Assembly (NCBI RefSeq): GCF_014905175.1
Contig: NC_057789.1
Location: 5,642,001 to 5,706,000 of the forward strand
Origin: Aphidius gifuensis
Taxonomy: Eukaryota; Arthropoda; Insecta; Hymenoptera; Braconidae
Direction: 5' to 3'
DNA: 64,000 nt
The first letter of the stretch is position 1, and every line of letters begins with the position of its first letter. Positions 47,540 to 60,100 of the stretch are shown here, in pieces. The notes below the pieces were generated by a model. That model saw only the letters and a list, made by a program, of their open reading frames with translations. It ran no database searches and was not told where the DNA came from. The position numbers and the translations under genes are program-made.

Positions 47540-50527
47540 ATGTCGATACGAAGAAGCACAGATCCTGAGATGACACAGAAGATATGGGATGGAATAAAAA
47601 TAACAATACACCAAAGAAACTCTCCAACCAGTGAGCGTTTGATAAAACATTTTGTTAGAGTTTATGGTTCATCAGAAAAATCAGTACAAGAAGAATTGGA
47701 CAAAGCCGTTAATGATGGTCTTATTATATTAAAAAAAGGAAATGAACAAGATAGTTATAAATTACCACTTAATACAGTTAATTATGATGATGATTATGAT
47801 TGGTATTGTTTCAAGTGTCAAGACAATGGTTTTGTTGAAAAATGTGTAAATTGTTTTAGAGTATATCATACAACTTGTTATTCACCAACAAATTCAATAA
47901 CAAAACTTTGTGAATTTTGTGAAAAAATAAGTACTGATTCATATGATGATATTGAAGCACTTAATCATATTCTTGGTTTTACATGTGGTCATTTAAAAGC
48001 TAAATTACCACCAGAAATAACAAATAGAACAATAATACCAGTTAATGCTAATGTTGCTACACCACCTGGTGCATTAAGAGGACCAACTTGGATAAGCGAG
48101 GGTGAAGATTCATGGCGTCCAGATATTTTAATTAAAAATCATATGGATCTTGCTATTATGGAAGCTAAAACACTTAAAAATGAATACACATGTTTAGCTG
48201 AATTTCAAGCAGATGCACATAATATTTTACATAATATTATTATTTATCATGGAGGTAATGATCATGGACTTTTTATTTTTTATTGTTATTAATTTAAATG
48301 ATGATTTAATTTACTTATCAATTATCATTAATTTTTTTTTATATAGAAAATAGTGCAGTTGGTGAAATGGGTGTACAAATGTATGACGATTGTTGCTATG
48401 ATTTAAAAGAAATTCGTAGATGTGCTGATTGTTATAAAATATCAAATGAAAAAGCTGAAAAAATGTGGTTTTGTATACCATGTAATCCACCACATAAACT
48501 TGTCTATGCCAAACAAAAAGGATATCCATATTGGCCAGCAAAAGTCATGGAAGTTAAAGATAATGTTTATGATGTTAGATTTTTTGGTGGACATCATATG
48601 CGGGCAAATATTGAAAAGGTTTTCATAAGACCAATAACAGCAAGTTTACAAAGCTTACAGGTAATAATTAAATTACATAATTATTTAATAAAAAAACATA
48701 AAAATTGAATGACCATTTAATGTGTTATTTAATGTTGCTTTAAAAGAAAGAAAAAAAATTATTATGGTAGAATAAAAATATATTAAAAATTTAGGTTTAA
48801 TAAAATTAAACAGTAAAAAAAATATTTACTGTTTTAATTAATATTAAATTATTGTACAGCCGTCGGATAAGGGAAAGTGGAAGGAAATGAAGGTATGCTC
48901 AGAATAATCCGACAAATGTTTTCCTCGCAACGAAATTAATACTATTTTTTTTTTTGACATCCCTTCTCAATTGTCCAAGTAATTTATCTGTGTAGTTGTA
49001 AAAAGAAAAAAAAAATAAATAAAAGGTATTTATTATCATTAAATGACAATAATAAAAACTTGAATTAATTTTAATTTTAGATAAAAAGATCAACAGCATG
49101 GAATAGAGCATTTGATGAATTAAAGTATCATCAAAATTTACTATCAAAAAGTGGAAATAATCGTCATTTAACATGTGACTTGAAGGATGACGGACCAAAA
49201 CCAGCTAAAATAAGAAAAACAGGAATAAAGGTACCATCAAATGGTGCATCAAAAATTATTAAAGATCTACGTGTCAAAGTAGCACGTTTGACATCAGGTG
49301 GTCTTTTTGGACTTAATCAGGATATCAAAAACGAGATTAAAAGTGATGGATCAATGAAGAACAGTAGCAGATCAACAAGTGAAGAAAGACAAGTACCACT
49401 ACTTCCAGTTGCTGAGGATGAACCAACTGCTGAAATTTTTGGTACGTGTCCATCAAGGTTGAGGAAGGAAGGATCACAAGAGGACATGGTTACATCAAGC
49501 TGTCAAGAGCCAAGATCAAAATGTGTTCAAGTACAAACTGATCAAACAGACTCAGTACCAGCAAAGGTAAAATATAATAAATATTTTTTTTCAATTAAAT
49601 TATAATCTAGTTTAACTATTATGAGATTTAAATTGAAATATTTATGTCCAAAATTATAATGATGCTTGTGGCTTGCCTTTGACTTGTCATTGACTCTCTT
49701 AATTTTTTTTTTTTAATGATATTTTAATTTTCTATCAAATGAGATATTAAAGAATAAATATAAATGTCTTATCAAAATAGATAATGATAAGAAAACATGT
49801 ACGCGTTAGAGGATGAATCATTTTATATCTTCATAATACATATATTGTGTGCTAGACATACATTTACGTGTGAAGTTGCCATATGTTATTTTTCTGCGTC
49901 ATCGATAGGCGCAATATGTACTACATGAACCAGCAGGGAAAAAAAAAAAAAATTCTACAAAATACTTTATCAACTCATTGTCCCCACTTTAATTTTATCA
50001 TTATCATTCAGTAATATTTACGCTTTTTTTTTTAAAATATTAAATTTAACTAATGGAAGTCAATCAACTGGTACAAAATAAAATAATCAATGTATTTTTT
50101 TTAAATTATTAAATAATAATTCAAATAACATTTATTTTTAGGTAAGACGAGAACGTAGAACATCAGAACAACCAACCACAACAAATATTGAAAAATTACG
50201 ACGAGAAATGGAGTATGATAAATGTCGTGAGTTGGAACAATTACAAGCTGATCATGCTGCTGAATTACGACAATTAACTGAAAAACATCAACAAGTTATA
50301 TCAGAAATAAAAAAGAAACAATGGGTAATTATTATTTATTAATTTAAAATAATTGAAAAATGTATATTTTAATTTTTTTAAAATAAATTGAATGATTATT
50401 TCAGTGTTATAATTGTGAAAATGAAGCAATTTATCATTGTTGCTGGAACACAGCTTATTGCAGTACTGATTGTCAACAAATACACTGGCAACGTGAACAC
50501 AAAAGAATATGTCGACGTAAACGCTAG
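47540..50527 (+). CDS. ZMYND11: ZMYND11 (BS69) chromatin reader
   Basis: Six exons: 47540-48254, 48347-48660, 48860-48892, 49081-49566, 50142-50324 and 50405-50527, giving 617 residues (human 602). In order there are: an N-terminal winged-helix-like segment; a PHD finger (WYCFKCQDNGFVEKCVNC); a bromodomain-like region; a PWWP domain (KLVYAKQKGYPYWPAKVM); a long linker with coiled coil; and a C-terminal MYND zinc finger (CYNCENEAIYHCCWN) ending RICRRKR. The human protein reads H3.3K36me3 through its PWWP domain and restrains transcription elongation and splicing. The MYND Cys/His ligands are all present. The third exon is a 33-base microexon encoding PSDKGKWKEMK. The gene is complete. Confidence 0.96.
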
Positions 50528-51969
50528 TTGACACCACACTGTACAATCAATATGTACAAGTTAAAAAATGTCTTTAAAAAAACACTGTGGTGGTAAAAAA
50601 AAAAAAAACAAAAAAAATCGTGTGAAATATCTATTAAATAATTCATTTAATAATATTTATAATATTAATAATAATTTGATAATAAATTATGAAAGTCTTT
50701 TAAAATGACTCTAACTATAAATAATGTAAAAAAAAAAAAAAACAAAATATGAGCTTGAATAATCATTGACCACTAATTTTTCAATTAGAAAATATAGATG
50801 AGAAAAAAAAATTAATTAACAAAGCTAATTATGTCAAATATGCCTCAGTAATAATTTTTATAAAATTAGAAATAATTTAAATTAATAACTTGAATTTCTA
50901 TGAATTTTCAAATTTAAATATTCATTTCAAAAACAATTTATACTTACTTATATATATATATTTTTTTCTTTATTTTGATTTTCATCATGACCATTGTTTT
51001 GAAGCTCAAACTTGATTATAATTTTTTTTTTTTTTTAGTACTAAAGAAAATCATTAATACGTTGACTTATAATTTATAAAGAATAAAAATTTTGACTTTT
51101 TTGTTTTGAAAAAATGAAAAAAAAAAAAAAAAAAAAAAAAGTAATTGTGTAATATTTAAGTGTATAGAATTTTTTTATTTTGTTGTTCAAATTAACAACC
51201 AATCATTGTTGAAATAATTTTTATTTTTTTTTTTGAAATTTCATGAATTCTCAATAGAATAATTATTAATTTTTCTACACAATTATAAACATTTTTTTTT
51301 AATGTTATTGTGGAAATTACACATTCGTTATAAAATCAAGACGTCTTTTTTTGTATAAAATTGAATATTTCTAATTATTTTTAGTTTTATAAAATTACTC
51401 AATAGAAAAGAAAAAAAAAAAAAAAAACCACAATAAATATAAAATTAGGGTGTTGTTGTTTTTTTTATAGCTAAATAAAAAAATAAAAAGACAAGATAAA
51501 TAAAAATTGTTAGAGTACGATTGTTTATATAATTACAATGGATTACCAGTCAAAGTTATTGCAAATATATATTGTTATTAAAAAAAAAAAAATAATAAGA
51601 AAATATTGATAACAGCTATTAACACACTTGTATGAAAATCTTCAATAAATAATATTTAAAAATAAATATAAATATTTTTAATAATTACAACCAACTTATC
51701 GGAAGTAGCTACAAAGTTACTTTTGACTTTACCTCTAGTTTCTAATCTTTTTGTTTAGAACGCAACCCTGATTGCATCAGAATACACCTGATCTGAAAGA
51801 ATTCTTTTCTTCTTTTCCATCACACCTGTTAGTTATAACTGGTTATAAGTTAAAACATTTTCGCCACCCGGTTGAGCAGCATCAAAAAAATTTATACATT
51901 GTTTAAATAAATAGTATTGAAAAGTGTTAAAAAATTGTGATTTAAAAAACATTAAAATAAATTTTAAAA
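50528..51969. other. 3' UTR of ZMYND11 and promoter of the next gene
   Basis: AT-rich DNA with several long poly-A runs. A more balanced block at 51690-51860 precedes the next start codon and is likely promoter and leader. No other gene is seen. Confidence 0.65.
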
Positions 51970-53946
51970 ATGAGTGGAATTTTAAGAAATACATTGCGTC
52001 TTGTTAGCACAGCAAAATATGCTACAAATAATTTTTATAGTAGAAGATTTGCATCATCCATGAGTCGGGGATTAGAAAAATTTATTCTAAACAATAAATT
52101 AGATTTGAAAAAGCCAAGTGACTACTATGTCATTGGTTCTAATCAAGAACCAAAATTTTGGCAACATGTATGGGCCGATATAAGAAAAAAAACATTTATC
52201 AATGCTGATGCAGCAAATGTTGCTAAAATTGATTATTTCATAGCATCGATAAGTGATGCTCAATCATGGGTAACAGTACAAAAAAAAAAGGAAAAGTAAG
52301 TAGAATATTAATTAATAATTTTCAACTAATTTTTTGGTAATTAAAACTATTAATGATCAAGATCATGTGTTCAACATCTATTGACAAATCAATGATGTAA
52401 CAACGCCTCAAATTTTCGTCCCATGATGAAATTTTCATTTTAAATTGCATAATTATATTATGATAACTATTATTATTATTAAACATTTTTTCAGCTATTA
52501 AACTGTTAATTAAAAAATATAAATCATTAATAATAATATTATAATTATTATTTTTCAGATTTTATTTGCCTGCCCCATTCAATATTAAACGCAACGGAGA
52601 ATCAATTAAACCTATACCCACTGAATCTGTTAGAGTAAAATCACTTGCATTTTCATATGAAAATTGCAATTTACATGTATCACGTGAAGGTGGTAAATTA
52701 AAAATACAAAAAGGAGATAGTGGTGAAACGTAAGTTGAATTTTAAAACAATAATTTTAAACTTGAGTTTGAAGAAAAAAATTTTACCATTGATAATATTA
52801 TTTTTATTTTACAGTCTCATTATCAATCATTCAGTTCATATTGAAGCTCACCAAAAAACATCTCGAACGAAGAAGAATGCTTATGTAAAAAATATACCAT
52901 CAATACTTATTTCTGACGTTGAATTTGGTGATACAAAAATGATTGTAAAAAGAGAAGGACAAGACGAAGAAACGTAAGTTAAACATTAATCAATTATTTG
53001 TTGATTAAATTTATTTAATTATTATATTTATTATTAATGTTTTATTAATATAATTATATTAATTATTACTTTACAGACAGATGATCCAAGGTCATGCGCA
53101 ATACTCTGACGACTACCCCAGTGATTTGCCACCTAACAATGAGTTTATCGATGAGACAAAACTTGGACGTAATGAAACGTAAGTTGAATTTTAACCAATT
53201 ATTTTAAAGCAATTTTTTGTTGTTTACAATAGTTTAATTACTATATTTTTTAAGTGAAAAATAATTACCCATTATTAATTTTGATTATTTATTTAGAATT
53301 GATTTAAAAAATATACGTGGATCATTAGATCTACAATTTCCAATGTCTCTGTCCATTAAAGGGGGTCCACAAATAATTCATATACAAGATCTTGATGATA
53401 CGTAAGTCGAATATTATTAAATAATTTTAAACCAATTTTGACTAAATTTTTAATGAATTTTTACTTTACAGTTTCACTGTCTATCACAAAATTGACATTC
53501 AAGCTTACAAAGATTTAACTATTCAAAAAGAATTTGAAAAATCAAAAATTGGTAAAAATACTGTAAATTTAAAAAATAAAAATGATGCTACAAAAGAAGA
53601 TGATAATTCAAAAATTGGAAAAATTGATATACTACTTGACAGCGGCAATCTAGCATTGAGAACATCGAGCCACTCTAGTTCCAAGTAAGTTAAATGAATT
53701 AATGGATAATTTTTTTTTCATTATTTGAATTGATAAGCAATATTTTTATTAATTATCATTAATATAAATGAAAAAGTTCTCTAGTAAACTGTTTATAAAA
53801 AAACATACATCATTATTCATTAATAATATTATTTTTTATTTTACAGTTTCCGGACCACATACCAAGTCAGGACTATAGTTGACTTTGATGGTCCAACACC
53901 AAGCATTCAAATTCATCCTTCTTCTTTTTCAAGAAAAACCCTATAA
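51970..53946 (+). CDS. Unidentified 391 aa protein with repeat-like exons, possibly mitochondrial
   Basis: Seven exons: 51970-52295, 52559-52729, 52815-52973, 53077-53178, 53297-53401, 53472-53684 and 53847-53946. All six introns are phase 2, and four consecutive donors read alike, AAAC or ATAC followed by GTAAGT. The N-terminus (MSGILRNTLRLVSTAKYA) is Arg/Ser-rich, acid-free and fits a mitochondrial presequence. Two segments look like repeats: GDSGETLIINHSVHIEAHQ and DLDDTFTVYHKIDIQAYK, each split at the Thr codon. There is a faint resemblance to the MAM33/p32 (C1QBP) beta-sheet region, too weak to name it. Its last exon and 3' UTR are copied at 8797-9115. The gene is intact; its function is unknown. 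Confidence 0.8.
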
Positions 53947-54202
53947 ATAATTATTATTTTTTTTATTTTTGAATATTTGAATAATAGGTTTATCCCAAAT
54001 AGGTTTTTTTTTTTGGTCTAATTTATTATTATTCGATAAATGATTATTTGTACCAATAATATAAACAATTAAATTCATATGAAATTTTGACATGACGTGT
54101 TGCTGAATCTTTTTTATTTTTATCTTGTTTTTTTTTTATACATCAGTGTAAACATTTATGTGCTTAATTAATTTTTCTTTTTTAATGAATAATATTAAAA
54201 AA

Positions 54203-54330
54203 AACATTAACTGGAAAAACTATCACCTTGGAAGTTGAAGCCTCTGACACTATTGAAAATGTCAAGACCAAGATCCAAGACAAAAAGAAGACATGAAAGA
54301 TCAACAGAGTCTTTCACATTTCAACTTTAG
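54203..54330 (+). pseudogene. Ubiquitin gene remnant
   Basis: The frame from about 54207 reads KTLTGKTITLEVEASDTIEN, then VKTKIQDKK, which is ubiquitin residues 6-33 with few changes, and hits TGA at about 54293-54295. The following bases resemble the end of the ubiquitin coding region (GAGTCTTTCACATTT, compare ESTLHL), so the middle is deleted. There is no start codon and no Gly-Gly end. It is a dead fragment in the 3' flank of the preceding gene. Confidence 0.82.
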
Positions 54331-54719
54331 TTTTTCTTGCAAAAAATAAAAAGAATATTGCAATAACATTAAAATAAAAATTACTGTATCTTTTTTTTTA
54401 TTATTGAAAAACAAATACTCTTTTATTTTTTTTTTATTTACATAGTAGTTAATTAGAAAATAATTTTTATTTTTTAAATGATAAAAAAAAAAGTAATTAT
54501 GTTATATTTAAGAAAGTTTAAACAACACTCGATTCTCTTATCTTTTTTTTTTTTTTTTTAATTCTCAAAGTAAGTTTATAAAACAGTTATCCATTTATGT
54601 CAAATATATTATTTAAAAAAAAATATATAAATAATAAATTATTATAAAAACATCTATATAAACACACTTGTATGAAAATCTACAATAATATTAAAATTTC
54701 AACAGAAAAATAATGTTAA
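54331..54719. other. AT-rich spacer
   Basis: The 3' flank between the ubiquitin remnant and LZIC. Only A/T-rich sequence and homopolymer runs are visible. Confidence 0.7.
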
Positions 54720-55372
54720 TTAATATTTTTTAGTGTGCTGATTTGCTATGACTTCTTTGCTAGCAATTTCAAGAGTCATTTGTCCTTTTTCAATGCTATC
54801 AGACACCTCAACAAATCCAGATGTATCTAAACTATCCATTGAGAGTTTATCTAATAATTCAATTTCTGATTTATCAAGTTTTTCACCAAGTTGTTTCAAG
54901 GCACTTAATATTTCTCCTCGTTTTTCTTCACTTATTTTTTTGCTTAATTTACCCAATTTAGTATCTCTAACAATATCAGCCAATCTATCACGTAATTGCT
55001 TTGGTTCTCTTTTACCAAACATTCTAATAACTGCTGGTGTTTTAAATGCAGCACTTATTGCTGCTTGTGTTGCCAATTGCATTGATCCAAGTTCATCAAC
55101 AAGTGTCATATCACCTTTTATCATTCTCTGTAAACTTTCATTAAATTCACGAAGTTGTTCCATAGTATCTTCTTTTGTTTCTTCATACTCTGATGCATCC
55201 AATTCATCTCTAAAATTTATAACAAACATATTTATTTTCTAATATATATTTATTTAATATAAAAAATATACCTGCACTCTTCTAAATCTTCCAATTGTTG
55301 TACCAATCTTTCCAATTGTTCTTCCAAATTTTGTCTCAATCTTTGAGTTTCATCTTTTCCATGAGAACTCAT
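54720..55372 (-). CDS. LZIC: LZIC (leucine zipper and ICAT-domain protein)
   Basis: Two exons: 55272-55372 (ATG at 55372) and 54720-55209, giving 196 residues (human 190). Residues 8-35 form a leucine-zipper-like helix (RLRQNLEEQLERLVQQLEDL). Next comes the conserved DELDASEYEETKEDTMEQL, MTLVDELGSMQLATQAAIS and FKTPAVIRMF region, and then the C-terminal ICAT/CTNNBIP1-like domain (LKQLGEKLDKSEIELLDKL). Vertebrate LZIC resembles the beta-catenin inhibitor ICAT but has not been shown clearly to bind beta-catenin. The frame and phases are complete. Confidence 0.95.
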
Positions 55373-56903
55373 TTTATATTTCTAACAATAAATAAGGACT
55401 CATTAATCAAATATATACATCAGGCTATATAAGTGATAAATTAAACTACATACCTTGTTAAATTTTCAGTATAAATATTTCAAGTTACAGTGTTATCAAG
55501 TGAATCTTATCACAACAAAAAATAAATATCAGTAAGAGCATGTGTTATTTTTCTATGACTTGGAGATGACAGTACTAAAATAAATAAATAATAATAAATA
55601 TAACAACAGAGACAAGGACAAACCGGCATCGAAGGTAGAACAGAGAATAGATAAAATTACTGTATAAATTAAACAACAGGTGGCACTGACAGTGCTACAA
55701 ATAATTCGTGATCGAGAATTTAACTCTTTTTTTTTTTGTTTTTTTTTTATGTCTCTCCCTAGAGTGAAATTTAATTTTTTATTATCTTGACAACTGATGT
55801 ATAATTATTATATACAGTTACTATTTATTATTTAAAAATAAAATTCATAAAAATCGTGAGCACCATGTCACAATAAATAATTATTATCTATGACATTGCA
55901 AAAATTAAAAAAATTACGTAATTTGAATCAATTTGTGTAGAAAAAAAAAAAAATTACTAATGTGTGTGTGACAAGTTGAGAACCGATGGAAAGTCGCTGA
56001 ATGGAGAATTTAAAAAATTTATTCCACATTAATATTAGCGTTTGTATACATCTGTGTATAATGATAATTTTTTTTTTATTCAAAATTCGCAAGGTTGGTA
56101 AAATTGCCGGCTTGTAAAATAGCGCGCGCGCGACTCCCCATGGCGATTGGCGAAGCGGTTTTTCCAGTGTTGCTTGTGGTGGCAGCGCATCGTGATCCGT
56201 GCTCTTTTTTGTCTGAATAATATTTCATTCAATATTTGTACGTCTTTTATTTTAATATCTATTTTTTTTAATTTAATTATTTGTTAACGAAAAAAAAAAA
56301 AAAACAAAAAAACAATATAAACAAAAAAATTAAACACAAATTTTCAATTAATTTGTGTTTAATAAATATAACAACAAAAGTGACTGATAAAAAATCCAAA
56401 AGACTGAAATTTAAAGACAAATAAAATAAATAAAAAAAAAAAAGAATCGAGGGATGAACTCACGGATGTTACGTGGCCGCGCCCCTTGGCCCAGCAGCAC
56501 CAGTGCTAAGACTTGCGTGTGTTTGTGTGTGTAGATAATACATACATGTATACATAAAAAAAAAAAAAAAGTACAGAGTGGTGTGTGAACAAGCGCTCGT
56601 GTCTTTTCATCGCATTCATTCGCTCATCGACTCCATAAAACTAAACTTGACTAGTTAAAAAAATATATATTCAATTATAAAATTTTTGACGTTTAATAAT
56701 AATATTAATAATAAAACAAGTTGTGTACAACGATGAGGATAGTTTTTTGTTGATTTTAAAAAAAATAGTGATTATAAAAAACGTGTTAAAAAAAAAAAAT
56801 ATAAATATCTATGAATCTTTGGAGTCTCTATGTGGAACGAAAGGAGTTGTGAGGTTAAAATTTTTTTAGTTAATAAAAGTTCGGAGGCAAAATTGTGTTT
56901 GTG
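55373..56903. promoter_or_regulatory. Divergent promoter region between LZIC and the Q/H-rich gene
   Basis: LZIC and the following gene are head to head. A GC-rich patch at about 56115-56215 (GCGCGCGCGCGACTCCCC within it) and another at 56450-56530 stand out from the AT background and probably mark transcription starts. A 26-codon upstream frame (56454-56534, MNSRMLRGRAPWPSSTSAK) lies in the likely leader of the plus-strand gene. Confidence 0.5.
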
Positions 56904-57108
56904 ATGAGCAGTATGCCGGCCAAAGGCAAGCATCATCATTATCAACAATCTCAACAGCAACAACAACAACATCATCATCAACAACAACAACAACAGCAGC
57001 AGCAGCATCATCAACAAACGCAACATATTATAAGCCAAGCTGGAGTAACCGGCACACCACAAAATTACAACACTGCTGTAGCCAATCGTGCATACGTCAC
57101 CCATGCCG
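56904..57108 (+). CDS. First coding exon of an unidentified gene with Gln/His-rich N-terminus
   Basis: ATG at 56904 (a second in-frame Met follows three codons on) opens a frame reading MSSMPAKGKHHHYQQS, then about 25 residues of Gln and His runs, then QHIISQAGVTGTPQNYNTAV and ANRAYVTHAG. It ends at GCCG|GTAAGT, a strong phase-1 donor at 57108. The remaining exons are outside the window, so the intron is longer than 6.8 kb. Long first introns and poly-Q/H starts are common in insect regulatory genes. I do not recognise which one this is. Confidence 0.7.
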
Positions 57109-60100
57109 GTAAGTTTTTTTTATATTAAATTATCATATCATCATTAATAAATATTTATATGTCAAAATTAATTAATGCTTGCTTGCAAATATTATTATTT
57201 ATCTGACCACGCCGATGAGGCCAGGGGCAAGACAAACTTTTTTGCCCACGGCACAATTTTTTTATTATTTTTTTGAGGTTAGGTTAGGTCAACTTTTTTT
57301 TTTAATACTTGTGTCCTCCATCAAAATGTATCTGGAGTCAATATGTGCATTTTTTTTATTTTTTTTTTTAATAATTTTATTCTCCTTTTTCGCAATGCGG
57401 TAATGAATCAAGTGTTTTTTTTTTTTTTTTTTATTTTAAAATTATATATTAAGTAGTTATTTTATTTATTTAATAATAATTATTATTAGGGTTTTTGTTG
57501 CATTAGATTATTTTATTTATAATAAAAATTACATATAGATTAGGAATAAATAATGACAAGCAGCTTGCCTTGTAAATTGGTTTCTTGACCCTGGATTTAA
57601 CATACGCATGTAGCCAGCTGAATAAATGTTGACATGTTTTTGTTAAAATTTTGTTGGTAGTAGTTTTCCTCATAATTATACTCCCACCCTTTTTCCACTT
57701 GTCACTTCTTCCTGCAATCATCAGCCTCAATTTGTCAATCGTTATTATCGAGTGACTCATCAAGGCATTTTTTTCGTCCGTGGCCTAGCATAATGACCGG
57801 ATTTTTTTTTTTGCAATAATTATTTCACAATTATTATTATTAACATTAGCTACATCTATTTAATAAATTGATTAGATATTTTTTTTTCTAATTTATTTAT
57901 CATTATGATTGATATTTTAATAAATGCTAAAACAATTGCAAAAACTACCGGCAACGCATGGCAAATTTTAAGGTTAGGTTGGTGTTAAACGCGTGGCAAT
58001 AATTATCCCCTGCAAAATTTCTAAATTGCATTCCCCTATGTGCATTCATGCTTGCTGCAGATTTACAAGTTGATAATTTCTACCTGTCGGCGTGATTTAA
58101 ATACTGTTATTTTTATTTAATTTTTTTTTTTTTTTCATTTGAGAATTAATTATTCACAGTCAAGATATTATTTAAGATGAAAAGGATTTTTTTTTTCTAA
58201 CGAAAATTCTGCTAAATGATTTTACACAGTTGAAATATTTTAGAAAAGGGGCGTTTACTATGGCTAAACACAATAGTCACGTAGGCCTAGGCATTTTAAA
58301 TTCTCTTTAATCTTTCCAAGTATTACAAATATTTTATTTTTCTAAATTGATTTTAACATTTTTAAAAATCATTTCCATACTAATCTCTACCAGCATTATT
58401 ATATTTCTTAGGTCGTCGACATTTCGGCTTTCTCCTTTCAATCTCAGTGGTTTTTTTTTTTATTATTCCCCACTTGATTATTGACTTGACTATTGGCTAG
58501 GTATTTTCTTACCAAGTCTATTGATAGATTTATTTTAATTTTATGTATATAAAACATTTATCATTATTATTATCTACGTCAAGAGTAATCATTTTTTTTT
58601 TATTATCATAATACATGACGATAACGTACAGGCTGTTTTTAAATTTCAACCGTTCATTACCAAATAATTAAGTACAAGATTAGGGAAGAAAAAAAATTAT
58701 TGACTTGGATTTTTCCATCTGATAAAATAATCAGACAAATGTAATTTTTTTTTCTTAAATTTTTGTATTTGCTTAGCGTCTGGACATTGGATTTGTTTTT
58801 TTATTTATCATTAGAAAAATAGCAGTTAAGAACGTCCTCATATATGACATCTATTGATGTATTAATTCTTGGGAAAAAAAAACAACTTGATAACCCCTTT
58901 TTTCCTCGTTACTCGCACAACATGCTAAAAAGAAATTTTCACATGAAAAAATGAGTATACTCGGCGGGAGAGAGGAACGACGACCTCGAGGATTTTTTCT
59001 TTTTTTTTTTTTTTCGAGGGGTGAGGTAAAAGGAAAACTTGAGTGACGTGTGTTGAATTGGTTTATTCGTATATATATTTGATTGGCTAAAACGGACTAA
59101 AGTGTGCAGCACACTCCGAAGAGAACCGAATTTTGCCGAGAATATTCGGTACTAGTCGTTACTTAGAAGCGCGTAGTCCATGTACATGTGGCAATCAAGC
59201 CACACAGTACACACGTTCTTCATTTACGTTTATTTAAAAATTTATTATTATTTTTAAAAATAATATTATTACAACAACAATAACACCCAAACGTTATTTT
59301 TTTTTTTTTTTTTTTTTAATTAAAAACTAAGTTTTTATAAAAGACTGAATATATATTCAATCAAATTTTGAATATAAAAATATAAAACTTTAATTTTTAT
59401 TATTAATATATTGACAATATACTTTGACATAATTGTTTTTTAATTAGATGAGTGATTAAGTGAGTTAGTTTTGTTATTTAAACTCGTGTTTATTTTGGAG
59501 CATATGTTTAAAATAATTTTCATTATTAAAATAGATTAAAAAGCTTTGAATAATTTTAAACACCAGTGACATTATTTATTATTGTTAAATTAAAGTGATT
59601 TGTGGTGTAAAAAAGTGAACGAAATTATCAATTAATCAGGGTAAATTTTACTTTTTTTTTCTCGTGTCAGTACGGTCTTATCGCATACACACATTTTAAT
59701 AATATTCATGTGTGTTTTTTAATATGCAATAGTTAAATATTCTCTCGGTTACCGACTGTATATCCCTTAATTTTTTAACTCTTTCTCTTCGTACTTGCTC
59801 TCATTGCAGCTGAGGTTATGTAATTTTTTTATAATTAGCAAAAAAAGCACAAATATAAATTGATATTTAGTATTTTATTATATTTTTTATAAACGATAAA
59901 CAAACTGCCAAGAAACGTTCAGCCTTAATCAATCAATAAACAGTATAAATTTTTTTAAAATTGTCAATAGTGAAAGCAAGTGTTTATAAGTTCTCTAAGA
60001 AAATTTAAGTGAGCACAAAAAAAAAAAAAAGAGTATTTAATTTAGAGAACAAATTGTGTTCTTTAAGGCTCAAAAAAAAAAAAAAAATCAATTACAAACA

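Noticed and set aside
54748..55242. 164-codon plus-strand frame
   Set aside because: Antisense of LZIC exon 2; the minus strand matches the family over its whole length.
57270..57290. TTAGG-like tandem words suggesting a telomeric relic
   Set aside because: Only two to three repeats. Similar AGGTTAGGTT words are common in hymenopteran DNA and also occur elsewhere in this window.
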